Shown here: piece by piece, positions 52,358 to 61,185 of the stretch
Layout: the number at the start of each line of letters is the position of its first letter
Numbering within the stretch: the first letter of the stretch is position 1
Assembly: GCA_024279865.1 (NCBI GenBank)
Contig: JAJRRC010000005.1
Span: 1 to 61,256, forward strand
Reading direction: 5' to 3'
Origin: Planctomycetota bacterium
GTDB taxonomy: Bacteria > Planctomycetota > Phycisphaerae > Phycisphaerales > Phycisphaeraceae
DNA length: 61,256 nt
The notes under the pieces: generated by a model
What the model was told of the DNA's origin: nothing
The model's input: only the letters and a program-made list of their open reading frames with translations
Database searches by the model: none
Translations under genes and position numbers: made by a program

Positions 52358-52918
52358 TTATTTGTCGCCACTGGAAGAACAACAACTCCCACCAGACCCA
52401 CAGCTTTGATTCCAAGGCATCCTGGCGATCAACTGCGCCATCAGACAAATACCCGTCAAGCCCGCGAACATCATCCCACAACCAACAAACCCACTGAGGA
52501 TCAGCCACAAGGGATTCACCGTCACGCCCAGCACCACGCCCAGCGTCACCATCAGACCCAACACAATATGGAGCTGACGCTCCAAAGGCAGTTTGACGCA
52601 TGAGCTACTACGCACAACAGGCAAAGAAGCAGCTTCCCAGCCCTGGGTTCCCCCTTCAACGCAGACAACGTTGTCACAACCGCCAGCGATGAGTTTTTCA
52701 CACGCTTTGATCGCTCGTGAACCACTGTGGCAAATAATATAGGCCTTGCTCTGAGAAGTTAAACTGTCCGCTTCGATTTGGTCCAACGGCACATTGCGGG
52801 CGCCTTGGGCGTGAACCATCGCAAACTCCGCAGAACTACGCACATCAATCAAATCCACCGGCTCGCCTTGATTCTGTAGGATCGCTACGGCTTGAGGGCT
52901 AATCATCTTCACTGCCAT
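52358..52918 (-). CDS. Rhodanese-like protein with two membrane helices
   Basis: 186 residues. A rhodanese domain (about 1-105) has the catalytic Cys in AYIICHSGSRAIKACEKL and the VDLIDVRSSAEFAMVHAQGA motif. A DUF2892-type pair of helices follows (LHIVLGLMVTLGVVLGVTV; LILSGFVGCGMMFAGLTG), as in YgaP. The C-terminus is Cys/Ser-rich (SCGSGGSCCSSSGDK), possibly metal- or sulfur-binding. ATG at 52918 has AGAGGAG seven bases upstream. It probably handles persulfide sulfur at the membrane. Confidence 0.9.
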   Translation of the reverse strand: MAVKMISPQAVAILQNQGEPVDLIDVRSSAEFAMVHAQGARNVPLDQIEADSLTSQSKAYIICHSGSRAIKACEKLIAGGCDNVVCVEGGTQGWEAASLPVVRSSSCVKLPLERQLHIVLGLMVTLGVVLGVTVNPLWLILSGFVGCGMMFAGLTGICLMAQLIARMPWNQSCGSGGSCCSSSGDK

Positions 52919-53106
52919 TTTCAAACTCCTCTGAAACAAATCTGGGATTGTTATCCCTGTTAACAACACGTCACAAGCCCCAAGTAACCTATTATACCCC
53001 CCTCAATAAAAAAAGCTGCGATAAAAAAAGATTGAACGCTGAAAAGGGTGTGACAATATCTGCGGGCATTTGCGTCAAAAGCGATCCGCGATCAGTCAGA
53101 GAAGAA

Positions 53107-53127
53107 CCGGGGGAAGCCGGGGGAAGC
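53107..53127 (+). repeat. GC-rich intergenic repeat, 10-bp period
   Basis: CCGGGGGAAG repeated twice, inside the MITE-like element. It is the G-rich orientation of the family and again is not a multiple of three. Confidence 0.7.
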
Positions 53128-53134
53128 GTTTTTT

Positions 53135-53170
53135 TAGACAGGATTGACAGGATCAATCGGATTGAACAGA
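53135..53170 (+). repeat. GACAGGAT-type repeat
   Basis: AGACAGGATTGACAGGATCA followed by ATCGGATTGAACAGAT: a degenerate tandem of about 10-12 bases, similar to short repeats found between genes in many bacteria. It lies inside the MITE-like element. Confidence 0.5.
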
Positions 53171-53195
53171 TCACCCAATCACCTTGAATTTCATC

Positions 53196-53235
53196 TTTCT
53201 TACTGACAACTGATCGCTGATGGTTGATCGCTTTT
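53196..53235 (+). repeat. ACTGATCGCT-type repeat, copy 4
   Basis: TTTCTTACTGACAACTGATC then GCTGATGGTTGATCGCTTTT. It forms the inner part of the right arm of the MITE-like element, which may explain where this repeat family comes from. Confidence 0.65.
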
Positions 53236-53537
53236 CAAGAACTTGCCCGCAAATATTGTCACACCCGCTGAAAACGCAGGCTTGGCGTACCACAAGTTCT
53301 CCGAAAACTCACACGAATGATTTGCTTTGCTTCAAAAATGGGCTTGACCATGTACCGACAACGGTTTACGCTGGAGACACCTCATCTGGGTAACCTGTGG
53401 TACCTACTCGCCTTTTTTCTGATGCGTTAGAGATTTAAAGTTTGAATAGCGTGCTTGTCAGTTCGATTTTTACACTGAACCCTCAAGCACAAAAATGATT
53501 CGTTCGCAATCTGTTTTTTTACAAGTGGAGGTGTGGA

Positions 53538-56500
53538 GTGCTGGTTCGCTGTCCTCATTGCAGCCATCGGATCATGGTGAAAAACGCCACCCCCCGTACC
53601 TATTCGCCTTCTTGTGATAAATGTAAAAAAACATTTGGGATGCTCATCGAAGGAGAGCCTGGCCCAGACCAACGAGCAGGCGTTTTTAAAACACAAAAAA
53701 TCATGAAGGAAAAAATCCTTCAAGCCATTGCCGTTCGCCGATCCAAACGCTGGCAGAAAAATAACCAAAGGCCCGAGAGCCCCGCAGGCATGGTCCAACA
53801 GGCTGCCGACTCGTCCCCCACGCCTCAACGTGATCGCCCCGAATCCCCTTTGCCCTCGCCCATTACCGATTCCTCAACGGAACCTAGCCGTCCCAGTGAT
53901 CCGCTCCAGACACTTGCCTCAGATACCGCCAATGATTCTCAAGACCCACTCTCGGGAACCGAAAATCTGTCCGAAGAGGATATCCCGTCCATCACGCTGA
54001 TCCATGAATTAAACTTAAATCAACAGGAAGCTCTCGCTCCCACCACCTCCACCATGCCTGACATGGATGATTCGAGGCCTGAAAGTCCCAGAGCAAATGC
54101 CCTACCAAGCACCAACAGTGATGCGGAAAATGATTTTGACATCACCCTTGCCAGTGATCCTGACGATTCGGCTGTTGCGGACATGAATCAAACGCTGCCC
54201 AGTCAAGGGAAAGCCTCTTCAGCACCGAGAGAAATTAAATCCATTGATGTGCCTGACGATGAACTACATGGCACGCTCGGCGGTTTCAAAATCGAACGCT
54301 TGCTCGGACGAGGTGGCATGGGCTCTGTCTATCTCGCCAACCAACTCTCGCTGGATCGTTCCGTCGCAATCAAAACCATCAACCCACAATGGGCTCAAAA
54401 CCCCGTCTTTCTGTCACGATTTACACGCGAAGCCTATGCTGCGGCCCAACTGACACATCACAATGTGGTCCAGATTTATGACATGGACGAAAGCCAAGGC
54501 GTTCACTTTTTCTCCATGGAATACGTCCAAGGACAATCCCTTGCAGACCTGATCGATAAACATGGCGCGATTGATATCGAACAAGCTGCAGGCTACATCC
54601 TCCAAGCAGCTCGCGGCCTCAAGTTTGCCCATGACCATGGCATGATCCATCGAGATATCAAACCCGACAACTTGATGCTCAACGAACAAGGCATCGTCAA
54701 AGTCGCAGACCTAGGCCTCGTCAAAACACCCGACTCTGTTGCGGACGATGAAGCGTCCCCTGTCGCAATAGAAAGACCACAAACCCCTCGCCACTCCCAA
54801 GCCAATGCCAATATCACACGCGTGAATGTGGCCATGGGAACCCCTGCCTACATGGCCCCCGAACAAGCCCGCGATGCTCGCAATGTCGATGCCCGCGCGG
54901 ATATCTATTCCCTGGGATGCACCTTCTATCACATGCTCACCGGCAAGCCCGTGTTCGAAGGAGAATCCATCGAACAACTGCAAACCAAACATGCCAGTGA
55001 ACCAGTCATCCCCCCCCAAGCGATTGTCGACCGGGTCCCCCAATCACTCTCAGCAATCATCTTGAAAATGATCGCAAAAAAACCGTCAGACCGATACGCC
55101 ACGCTAGACGGCTTAATCACCGCGTTGGAAGAATTCCTGGGGATCACCCGAACAGGCCCCTTCACCCCACGTGAAGAACACGCCACCCTACTCGAACAAA
55201 ACGTCACCCAGTTCAATGCCTCCAAGACCGCCAAACTGCGTCACCTCATCGGGCTGGCGTTTCATGTTGCCTGTGCGGGACTATTCTTGATCTTCGCAGC
55301 CACAAAAATGCCCATTTGGGCCGGCGGCACGCTGGGACTTTGGGTCCTCAGTGAAGCCAGCTATTTCGGCCTGACAGGCATCACACAAAAAAACTTTGTC
55401 TTCCGCAAGGTTCGGCAATACGTGTTTGGATTCAAACTCATCGACTGGGTCAAATGGGGCGCGGCAGTGGTGGCCTTTGTCAGTTTGTTGTGGATGTTCA
55501 AATTGCTCTGGGTCTGGCTGGGTGTTTGTTTCGTCGCGGTGGCGTGGACGGCAGGGCTGCATTTCGTGCTGGATCGCAAGGTCACCAAAGACCGCCAAGC
55601 TCCCCTTGAAGCAGTGCGTGATTTGCTCAAGGGCATGCGACTGCGTGGTCTGGATGAAGATGCGATTCGTCGGTTTGTGTGCAAATACAGCGGCCGTCAC
55701 TGGGAACCCATGTACGAAGCACTCTTTGGATATGAAGCTAAAATGACCGCTCGATCCCAATGGGGAACCCAGCGTGACGATGGCAAGTCGGCCAAAAAAT
55801 ATGCCATCTGGCGTGATGGACTTATTTCATGGATCAATTGCCGCGAACGTGAACGTGAGCAGCAAAAACAACGTGCGTATCTGCGAAAAATCGAACGCGA
55901 AAAACTCAAAGCCCAAGGCATGGACGATCTGCAAGCCAACAACCAAGCCAAGCAAGCTGCCCAGCAAATGGTTGCCGGGGCCGAGGCCTTCCGCCAAGCA
56001 GCTCAGCCCACGCCCCAGGAAACGGACATTGATCAAGCCCAACAACAACCAGCCTCCCCCCCACCCGTGGACCTCACCAAAGTGATCTATGGCGACGAGG
56101 ACGAAGACGGCTACCGAGACTCCACCCCCTCACGATCTGGCCTGATCGCCAAACTATTGGGTGCTCACATGAGGCTGATCGTCGGTCTGATCCTTGTGAC
56201 TCTTTGTGTTCTGTGGATGTATCAAAACGACTTGTTCCCCCAGTCGGCAACCCAGGAAATCATCGGACAAACTCCCCAAACACAACAACCCCAGATCGAA
56301 CCACTGGCCCTGCCTGGGATCACGTTGCCTTCGGTCGTTGCAAGCGTTTTATCGTCCTATGCCGTCGGCTTCGCAGGCGTGTTGCTCATCGTTTCATCTT
56401 TCCTTGGCGGCACAAAATTGACGTTCTACCTCCTTCCCGGATTGACGGTGTTATTGGGAGGCCAACTCGTTGAAATTGAACTGTTAACCAATCTGACGAC

Positions 56501-56585
56501 AGGCATGCTTGAGGGCTTCGACCCGATTCAGGTCCTCGGCGGAATCCTGTGTTTCATAGGCCTTTTCTTTGGACGCTCCAGATGA
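53538..56585 (+). CDS. Large Ser/Thr protein kinase with N-terminal zinc ribbon and membrane tail
   Basis: A 1015-residue protein. Residues 1-40 form a zinc ribbon (VRCPHCSHRI and CDKCKKTFGM); 45-235 is a low-complexity linker; 247-530 is a Hanks-type kinase with LLGRGGMGSVYLANQL, VAIKTI, HRDIKPDN (about 370), DLG in place of DFG, and GTPAYMAPEQARD. Then follow four to five membrane helices (570-690), a charged cytoplasmic segment (700-860) and three more helices. The GTG start has GGAGG six bases upstream. Such kinases are abundant in Planctomycetota. It overlaps the amidohydrolase by ATGA. Confidence 0.93.
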   Translation: MLVRCPHCSHRIMVKNATPRTYSPSCDKCKKTFGMLIEGEPGPDQRAGVFKTQKIMKEKILQAIAVRRSKRWQKNNQRPESPAGMVQQAADSSPTPQRDRPESPLPSPITDSSTEPSRPSDPLQTLASDTANDSQDPLSGTENLSEEDIPSITLIHELNLNQQEALAPTTSTMPDMDDSRPESPRANALPSTNSDAENDFDITLASDPDDSAVADMNQTLPSQGKASSAPREIKSIDVPDDELHGTLGGFKIERLLGRGGMGSVYLANQLSLDRSVAIKTINPQWAQNPVFLSRFTREAYAAAQLTHHNVVQIYDMDESQGVHFFSMEYVQGQSLADLIDKHGAIDIEQAAGYILQAARGLKFAHDHGMIHRDIKPDNLMLNEQGIVKVADLGLVKTPDSVADDEASPVAIERPQTPRHSQANANITRVNVAMGTPAYMAPEQARDARNVDARADIYSLGCTFYHMLTGKPVFEGESIEQLQTKHASEPVIPPQAIVDRVPQSLSAIILKMIAKKPSDRYATLDGLITALEEFLGITRTGPFTPREEHATLLEQNVTQFNASKTAKLRHLIGLAFHVACAGLFLIFAATKMPIWAGGTLGLWVLSEASYFGLTGITQKNFVFRKVRQYVFGFKLIDWVKWGAAVVAFVSLLWMFKLLWVWLGVCFVAVAWTAGLHFVLDRKVTKDRQAPLEAVRDLLKGMRLRGLDEDAIRRFVCKYSGRHWEPMYEALFGYEAKMTARSQWGTQRDDGKSAKKYAIWRDGLISWINCREREREQQKQRAYLRKIEREKLKAQGMDDLQANNQAKQAAQQMVAGAEAFRQAAQPTPQETDIDQAQQQPASPPPVDLTKVIYGDEDEDGYRDSTPSRSGLIAKLLGAHMRLIVGLILVTLCVLWMYQNDLFPQSATQEIIGQTPQTQQPQIEPLALPGITLPSVVASVLSSYAVGFAGVLLIVSSFLGGTKLTFYLLPGLTVLLGGQLVEIELLTNLTTGMLEGFDPIQVLGGILCFIGLFFGRSR

Positions 56586-57442
56586 TCGACTTCCCTTTGA
56601 TCGATGCACATGTGCATTTGTGGGATACGAATTTTCTAAACTATCCTTGGCTCATCACACGAGAAGATTTAAACCGTCCCTTTTCCGAAGCGGATTACCA
56701 TCAGGCTTGCGGGAAAATTGCTGTTGAAAAAGCGGTCTTCATCCAAAGTGAATGCGACCCCTTGCACCATGCCAAGGAAACGGCCTGGGCGACCAAGCTT
56801 GCTCAGTTGCCTGATTCTCGCATTGGGGGGGTGGTTGCTTTTTTGCCGCTGGAAAAGGGCCGTGCCCTGCGTTATGACATGGAATCGCTTAAAGCAAAGA
56901 ACCCTTTGGTCAAAGGCATCCGCCGAGTCATTCAATATGAACCGGACCTGGAATTTTGTCTGCGTCCCCGCTTTGTGCAGGCCGTTCAAATGCTCAGTGA
57001 GTTTGACTGGAGTTTTGACATTCGCATCGGAGCCCAGCAGTTGGAGGTGGCCCTTGAGCTGGTCGAACAGTGTCCAGACACACGGTTTATTCTAAATCAC
57101 ATGGCCAAGCCTGATGTTCAATTTGGAAAACTGGACCCTTGGCGTCGCCAACTGACAGCCCTGTCCAAGCATCCCAATGTCAGTTGCAAAGTGTCAGGAC
57201 TCGTCAGTGAAGCAGACCCAGACTACTGGACGGAAGAAGATTTTAAACCTTTTCTAGAACATGTATTTACATGCTTCGGATTCGACAGGGTCTTATTCGC
57301 CAGCGTCTGGCCTATCTGTGAATCAAACTGTGACTATGCCCGTTGGGTTCAGATTTTAACGACGGTTCTCCGTGGCGAGCCCCAGGACAACAAGCGTAAA
57401 TTCTTTCGAGACAACGCGTTAAAGTCCTACCGGTTAAAATGA
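56582..57442 (+). CDS. Amidohydrolase_2 family protein with altered active-site motif
   Basis: A 286-residue TIM-barrel hydrolase of the lactonase/amidohydrolase group (COG3618 type). The HxH motif is IDAHVHLWDT, the second His in FILNHMAKPDVQFGK. The conserved F-G-S-D-W-P-V-C motif, whose Asp is catalytic, reads FASVWPIC here, with Val (GTC at 57305-57307) instead of Asp; GAC to GTC is one base change. Start at 56582 forms ATGA with the kinase stop. It may be an inactive copy or have a different activity. Confidence 0.85.
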   Translation: MIDFPLIDAHVHLWDTNFLNYPWLITREDLNRPFSEADYHQACGKIAVEKAVFIQSECDPLHHAKETAWATKLAQLPDSRIGGVVAFLPLEKGRALRYDMESLKAKNPLVKGIRRVIQYEPDLEFCLRPRFVQAVQMLSEFDWSFDIRIGAQQLEVALELVEQCPDTRFILNHMAKPDVQFGKLDPWRRQLTALSKHPNVSCKVSGLVSEADPDYWTEEDFKPFLEHVFTCFGFDRVLFASVWPICESNCDYARWVQILTTVLRGEPQDNKRKFFRDNALKSYRLK

Positions 57443-57510
57443 TGAATTCGCAAAAAGGGGCGCAAAAAAAACCACAACCCGTCCCTAAGGGCGTTTCTAT
57501 AGGGAGGTCA

Positions 57511-57539
57511 TTGTAACCCGTTGCTCCTGCCGGTATAAT
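57511..57539 (+). promoter_or_regulatory. Promoter of the polyprenyl synthase-dxs operon
   Basis: TTGTAA (57511-57516), a 17-base spacer and TATAAT (57534-57539). A Shine-Dalgarno (AGAGGA) follows before the ATG at 57576. Confidence 0.7.
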
Positions 57540-57575
57540 GCCACGTTTGGTCCGTGTTAAAGAGGATTTCGCTGC

Positions 57576-58472
57576 ATGCCCCCCCGTTCCCCCACCCAGT
57601 CTGATCAGCAGAAGATCACTGAGCCAGTGGGTGAGGTCGAACGTTTTTTGGCGGCATTTATTGACGGCAGAACCTTGCCTGTGAATTTACGAGATGCCAT
57701 TAAATATGCACTGCTCGGCGGCGGCAAACGGCTGCGACCAATTTTGACCGTTCGATGCTGTGAAGCTGTGGGCGGACAAATTGAAAACGCGCTCGCTCCA
57801 GCTGGCGCGATTGAATTGATCCATTGCTTTAGCCTAGTCCATGACGATTTGCCTGCCATGGACGATGACGACCTTCGCCGCGGCCGCCCGACCCTGCACA
57901 AACAAACCAATGAAGCCATGGCCATCCTCGGCGGCGATGCCATGATGGGGCTGGCGTTTGAATTGCTCGCCACGGGCATTGAGGACGTGGCCTTGTCTGG
58001 ACGACTGACTCTTGAACTGGCCACCGCGACCAATGACATGATCGCAGGTCAGGTCTACGACACCTTGCCTCAGTTCCCCGAAGGTCTTTCTGACATGGAA
58101 CGACTCAAAACCATTCACCGTCATAAAACAGGGGCGTTGTTGCGATGTGCCTGTCGTATGGGCGCCATTGCAGGCGGTGGGACAGATGACCAGATCGACT
58201 CGATCACCCGCTATGCCGAGGCTGTGGGACTGATGTTCCAAGTGGTCGATGACTTGCTCGATGTCACCCAAACCACCGAACACCTCGGCAAAACCGCAGG
58301 CAAAGACAGTATTCAAGGTAAACTTACCTATCCCGAACTTATCGGCATTGACGCCACTCGCCAAGAAGTAGCCCAATTACAAACCCAGGCTCATGAAGCC
58401 TTGTCCAAATTAGATCATCAAGCAAACCCGCTGCGTGAACTATGCGATTACATGGCTGTTCGGTCTAACTAA
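57576..58472 (+). CDS. ispA: Polyprenyl (farnesyl/geranylgeranyl) diphosphate synthase
   Basis: A 298-residue trans-prenyltransferase of the isoprenoid pathway. The first Asp-rich motif is SLVHDDLPAMDDDDLRRGRP and the second FQVVDDLLDVTQT; KRLRP and GGGKRL flank as expected. The two residues before the first motif (His-Asp, Val-His) and the six-residue loop agree with short-chain FPP/GPP synthases of the IspA type, but chain length cannot be fixed. The gene shares a promoter with dxs 37 bases downstream. Confidence 0.93.
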   Translation: MPPRSPTQSDQQKITEPVGEVERFLAAFIDGRTLPVNLRDAIKYALLGGGKRLRPILTVRCCEAVGGQIENALAPAGAIELIHCFSLVHDDLPAMDDDDLRRGRPTLHKQTNEAMAILGGDAMMGLAFELLATGIEDVALSGRLTLELATATNDMIAGQVYDTLPQFPEGLSDMERLKTIHRHKTGALLRCACRMGAIAGGGTDDQIDSITRYAEAVGLMFQVVDDLLDVTQTTEHLGKTAGKDSIQGKLTYPELIGIDATRQEVAQLQTQAHEALSKLDHQANPLRELCDYMAVRSN

Positions 58473-58508
58473 CCAACCAACCGTTCAGCAAAGATAAAGG
58501 AACTCGTT

Positions 58509-60509
58509 ATGACCTCTGTGTCAACGCAGTCAGAACAAATTAACGATCAGGCCAAGCTCAATGATAAGCAAATCAATCGCCTGCCCCTGTTGCGAACCAT
58601 TCAAACACCAGCGGACCTCAAAAAACTGTCCATTGATGAACTCCCCCAGCTTGCAACGGAAATCCGCCAAGCCATCTGCCATCAAGTCTCCCAAACCGGT
58701 GGACACCTCGCGCCGAACCTCGGCGTGGTGGAACTGACCATCGCATTGCACTACGTTTTTGACTTCGGCCATGACCGATTGCTCTTTGACGTCGGCCATC
58801 AATGCTACCCACACAAACTATTGACCGGACGGCTGGACCTCTTTGGCAAACTGCGAACCAGTGAAGGCATGAGCGGATTTCCCGAACCTCTGGAAAGCCC
58901 TTACGACCTCTTTAGCGTCGGACATGCAGGCACCGCCATCTCCACCGCCGTCGGCATGGCACGCGGCGACAACATGACCGGCAAAGAAGACCGCAAAGTC
59001 GTCTCACTCATCGGAGACTCCTCCATCGCCAACGGCGTCGCCATGGAAGGACTCAACAACGCAGGAACACTCAAACGACAATTCCTCGTCGTCCTCAATG
59101 ACAACGGCATGAGCATCGCCCAACCCCAAGGCGCCCTCGCAAGCTACTTCGACCATGTACGCGTCAATCAAGCCTATGGCGATCTGAAAAAACGAGCCCG
59201 CGAAGTCATCGAACGTTTGCCCGGCGGACACGCAGTCGTCGAAGCCTATCACCGGTTTGGCGAAATAGCCAAGGCTGCCCTCGCCCACGATCACATGTTC
59301 GAACACTTCGGCCTTGTCTGCCTCGGCCCCATCGACGGACATGATCTGCCCACACTCATCGATATGCTCAACGAAGTCAAAGACATTAACCGCCCCGTGC
59401 TACTGCACTGCAAAACAATCAAAGGCAAAGGCTTTTCCTTTGCTGAAGGTGATGCCACCGCGTTTCACTCTCCCAAGCCATTCGTGGTTGAAGGCTGTCG
59501 CGTAGAAGTGAAATCAGGCGGACGATCCTTCACCACCGCCTATGCCGACGCCATGTGCGACATGATGAAAACCGACGACAAAATCTTTGCCGTCACCGCA
59601 GCGATGGCTGACGGGACCGGACTTGCCAAAGTTGCAACGGAATATCCCGACCGCACGCTCGACACAGGCATTTGCGAATCCCATGCCATGGACATGTGTG
59701 CAGGTATGGCCAAGACGGGTGTGAAACCCTTCTTTGCCGTCTATTCCACCTTTGCCCAGCGGGCGTTGGACCAGATTTTCCAAGAAGTTTCCCTCCAAGG
59801 GTTGGCTGTCCGCGTCTGTATGGACCGCGCCGGTTACGTCGGCGGCGACGGAGCTGTTCACCACGGCTTTATGGACATCAGCATCTTCCGCCTCTTCCCC
59901 AAGGCAGCCCTTTTGGCTTCTAGCGATGAAGTGAATCTACGGGCAGGCCTCGAGTTCATGCGACAGTACGATGAAGGCGCATCCTTTATTCGCTATCCAC
60001 GAGACAGCGTTGCCTCCGTGCCACTCGAAGCCCAAACGCCTCCTTACGAACTAGGCAAAGCCCACCTCGTCAGGCCAGCGAAAACCAAACGACCCGACGT
60101 GGCGATCCTCGCTCTGGGCATGACTGTCTACGCAGCCAATGAAGCCATCGACGAACTGGAATACCAAGGCTACCGACCCGCACTCTACGACGCTCGATTC
60201 GCCACCCCGGTGGACATTGACTTGCTTCGTGAATTGATTGAAGCAGACATTCCAATTCTGACCATTGAGGATCATACGCTCGTCGGCGGGTTTGGTTCAG
60301 CCGTCCTCGAAGCGTGCAATGACCACCAACTCAGCACCAGCAAAATCCAGCGTCTGGGCATGCCTCAAACCTGGGTCCGTCAGGACAGTCGCTCCAAGCA
60401 GCTCAACGATCATGGGCTCGATGCACAGGGTATTGCAAGGCGTGTGAGGCAAATGTTAGAAACACCGCAAAGCAAGCCTGTAACATCTAAGAAAAAAACG
60501 AATGTATAA
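58509..60509 (+). CDS. dxs: 1-deoxy-D-xylulose-5-phosphate synthase
   Basis: Dxs condenses pyruvate and glyceraldehyde 3-phosphate, the first MEP-pathway step. The 666-residue protein has LLFDVGHQCYPHKLLTGR, the thiamine diphosphate region GDSSIANGVAMEGLNNAG ending LNDNGMSIAQP (GDS instead of GDG), the catalytic domain TAAMADGTGLAKVATEYP, and the C-terminal transketolase domain GGFGSAVLEAC. AAAGGA lies 8 bases before the ATG. It sits with ispA. Confidence 0.96.
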   Translation: MTSVSTQSEQINDQAKLNDKQINRLPLLRTIQTPADLKKLSIDELPQLATEIRQAICHQVSQTGGHLAPNLGVVELTIALHYVFDFGHDRLLFDVGHQCYPHKLLTGRLDLFGKLRTSEGMSGFPEPLESPYDLFSVGHAGTAISTAVGMARGDNMTGKEDRKVVSLIGDSSIANGVAMEGLNNAGTLKRQFLVVLNDNGMSIAQPQGALASYFDHVRVNQAYGDLKKRAREVIERLPGGHAVVEAYHRFGEIAKAALAHDHMFEHFGLVCLGPIDGHDLPTLIDMLNEVKDINRPVLLHCKTIKGKGFSFAEGDATAFHSPKPFVVEGCRVEVKSGGRSFTTAYADAMCDMMKTDDKIFAVTAAMADGTGLAKVATEYPDRTLDTGICESHAMDMCAGMAKTGVKPFFAVYSTFAQRALDQIFQEVSLQGLAVRVCMDRAGYVGGDGAVHHGFMDISIFRLFPKAALLASSDEVNLRAGLEFMRQYDEGASFIRYPRDSVASVPLEAQTPPYELGKAHLVRPAKTKRPDVAILALGMTVYAANEAIDELEYQGYRPALYDARFATPVDIDLLRELIEADIPILTIEDHTLVGGFGSAVLEACNDHQLSTSKIQRLGMPQTWVRQDSRSKQLNDHGLDAQGIARRVRQMLETPQSKPVTSKKKTNV

Positions 60510-60586
60510 GGTAACTTAGCATCGCGATATCCGCTTGGGTTAAAGCTTAAAACAACTTCAATCTACAAGACTCACGACGCAGACAT

Positions 60587-61054
60587 CTACGAACCCGTGT
60601 TGCGATTGCGCTTCGGAATTGAATCCGCCCTTATTAGACCCCATTTATCAATTAGTGGGTATACCTCCAGAAATGCATTTATATTTTCCATGTTCGAATT
60701 GCAACGCACATCTTCCCATTGAATCAGTGGCCTAAATGGTTTGAGCAACTGCGTTTCTTCGTAAATCGGTTCGGGCAGGGGGAGTATCTTTGCCGCCAGT
60801 TCTAAAAAGTTATAGCTGTCCAAATGGTTGTCGGCAAAAGAGGCTGCAATAGGTATGTCCAAATGGTTATAACGGCCAAGTATGATTTTACCGCGTCCAA
60901 ATTGGTAGAAACCTTCCTTATCCAAAACACCACATCGAATACCAATGTAGAACACTTTTTCCAGTGATTCAGGTTTCTCAATAGATTCAATTTCAATAGC
61001 CCTGATGACATCAGGCAAACGTGCACCCTGAATGACTTTCTGGTTTTCAAGCAT
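60587..61054 (-). CDS. Unknown protein near the right edge
   Basis: A 155-residue protein (LENQKVIQGARLPDVIRAIE; VFYIGIRCGVLDKEGFYQFG). No family is recognised. It has no signal peptide or membrane helix. Its base composition is lower in G+C than the genes to its left, and a probable transposase begins just beyond, so acquisition by transfer is possible. ATG at 61054 is preferred over a GTG at 61072. Confidence 0.5.
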   Translation of the reverse strand: MLENQKVIQGARLPDVIRAIEIESIEKPESLEKVFYIGIRCGVLDKEGFYQFGRGKIILGRYNHLDIPIAASFADNHLDSYNFLELAAKILPLPEPIYEETQLLKPFRPLIQWEDVRCNSNMENINAFLEVYPLIDKWGLIRADSIPKRNRNTGS

Positions 61055-61185
61055 ACGACATGCGAGGACCACCGCTGATCGTATGTTAAGTAACTGCTGA
61101 AAGGTAGATGTTTGTTTATACTGATGCCATTTGAAAATTCCCTAATTTTAAACTTTGGGCTGATCTATGTCCGATAATTATATCT

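Larger units (their letters stand above)
53046..53266. mobile_element. 221-bp MITE-like element with terminal inverted repeats and 8-bp target duplication
   Basis: The left end starts GGGTGTGACAATATC and the right end closes GATATTGTCACACCC except for one base (22 of 23 positions pair, arms 53046-53068 and 53244-53266). Direct repeats GCTGAAAA flank both sides (53038-53045 and 53267-53274). The arms continue more loosely inward (AAAAGCGATC and GATCGCTTTT). The interior has no gene; it carries a GC repeat, a GACAGGAT-type repeat and an ACTGATCGCT block. This is the form of a non-autonomous DNA transposon. No transposase with these ends is in the window. Confidence 0.8.
52919..53537. other. Intergenic region containing a MITE-like element and an unexplained stretch
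   Basis: 619 bases without a gene. 53038-53274 is the transposon-like element with its direct repeats. 53330-53430 contains a possible hairpin (GGTAACC-TGT-GGTACC) followed by TTTTTT (53409-53418 region), which might be a small RNA with a terminator or the leader of the kinase gene. No tRNA or known RNA motif was recognised. Confidence 0.5.

Noticed and set aside
53330-53430. Small SRP RNA or 6S RNA
   Set aside because: The invariant GGAAGGAAGCA-type loop of SRP RNA and an open 6S bubble were not found.
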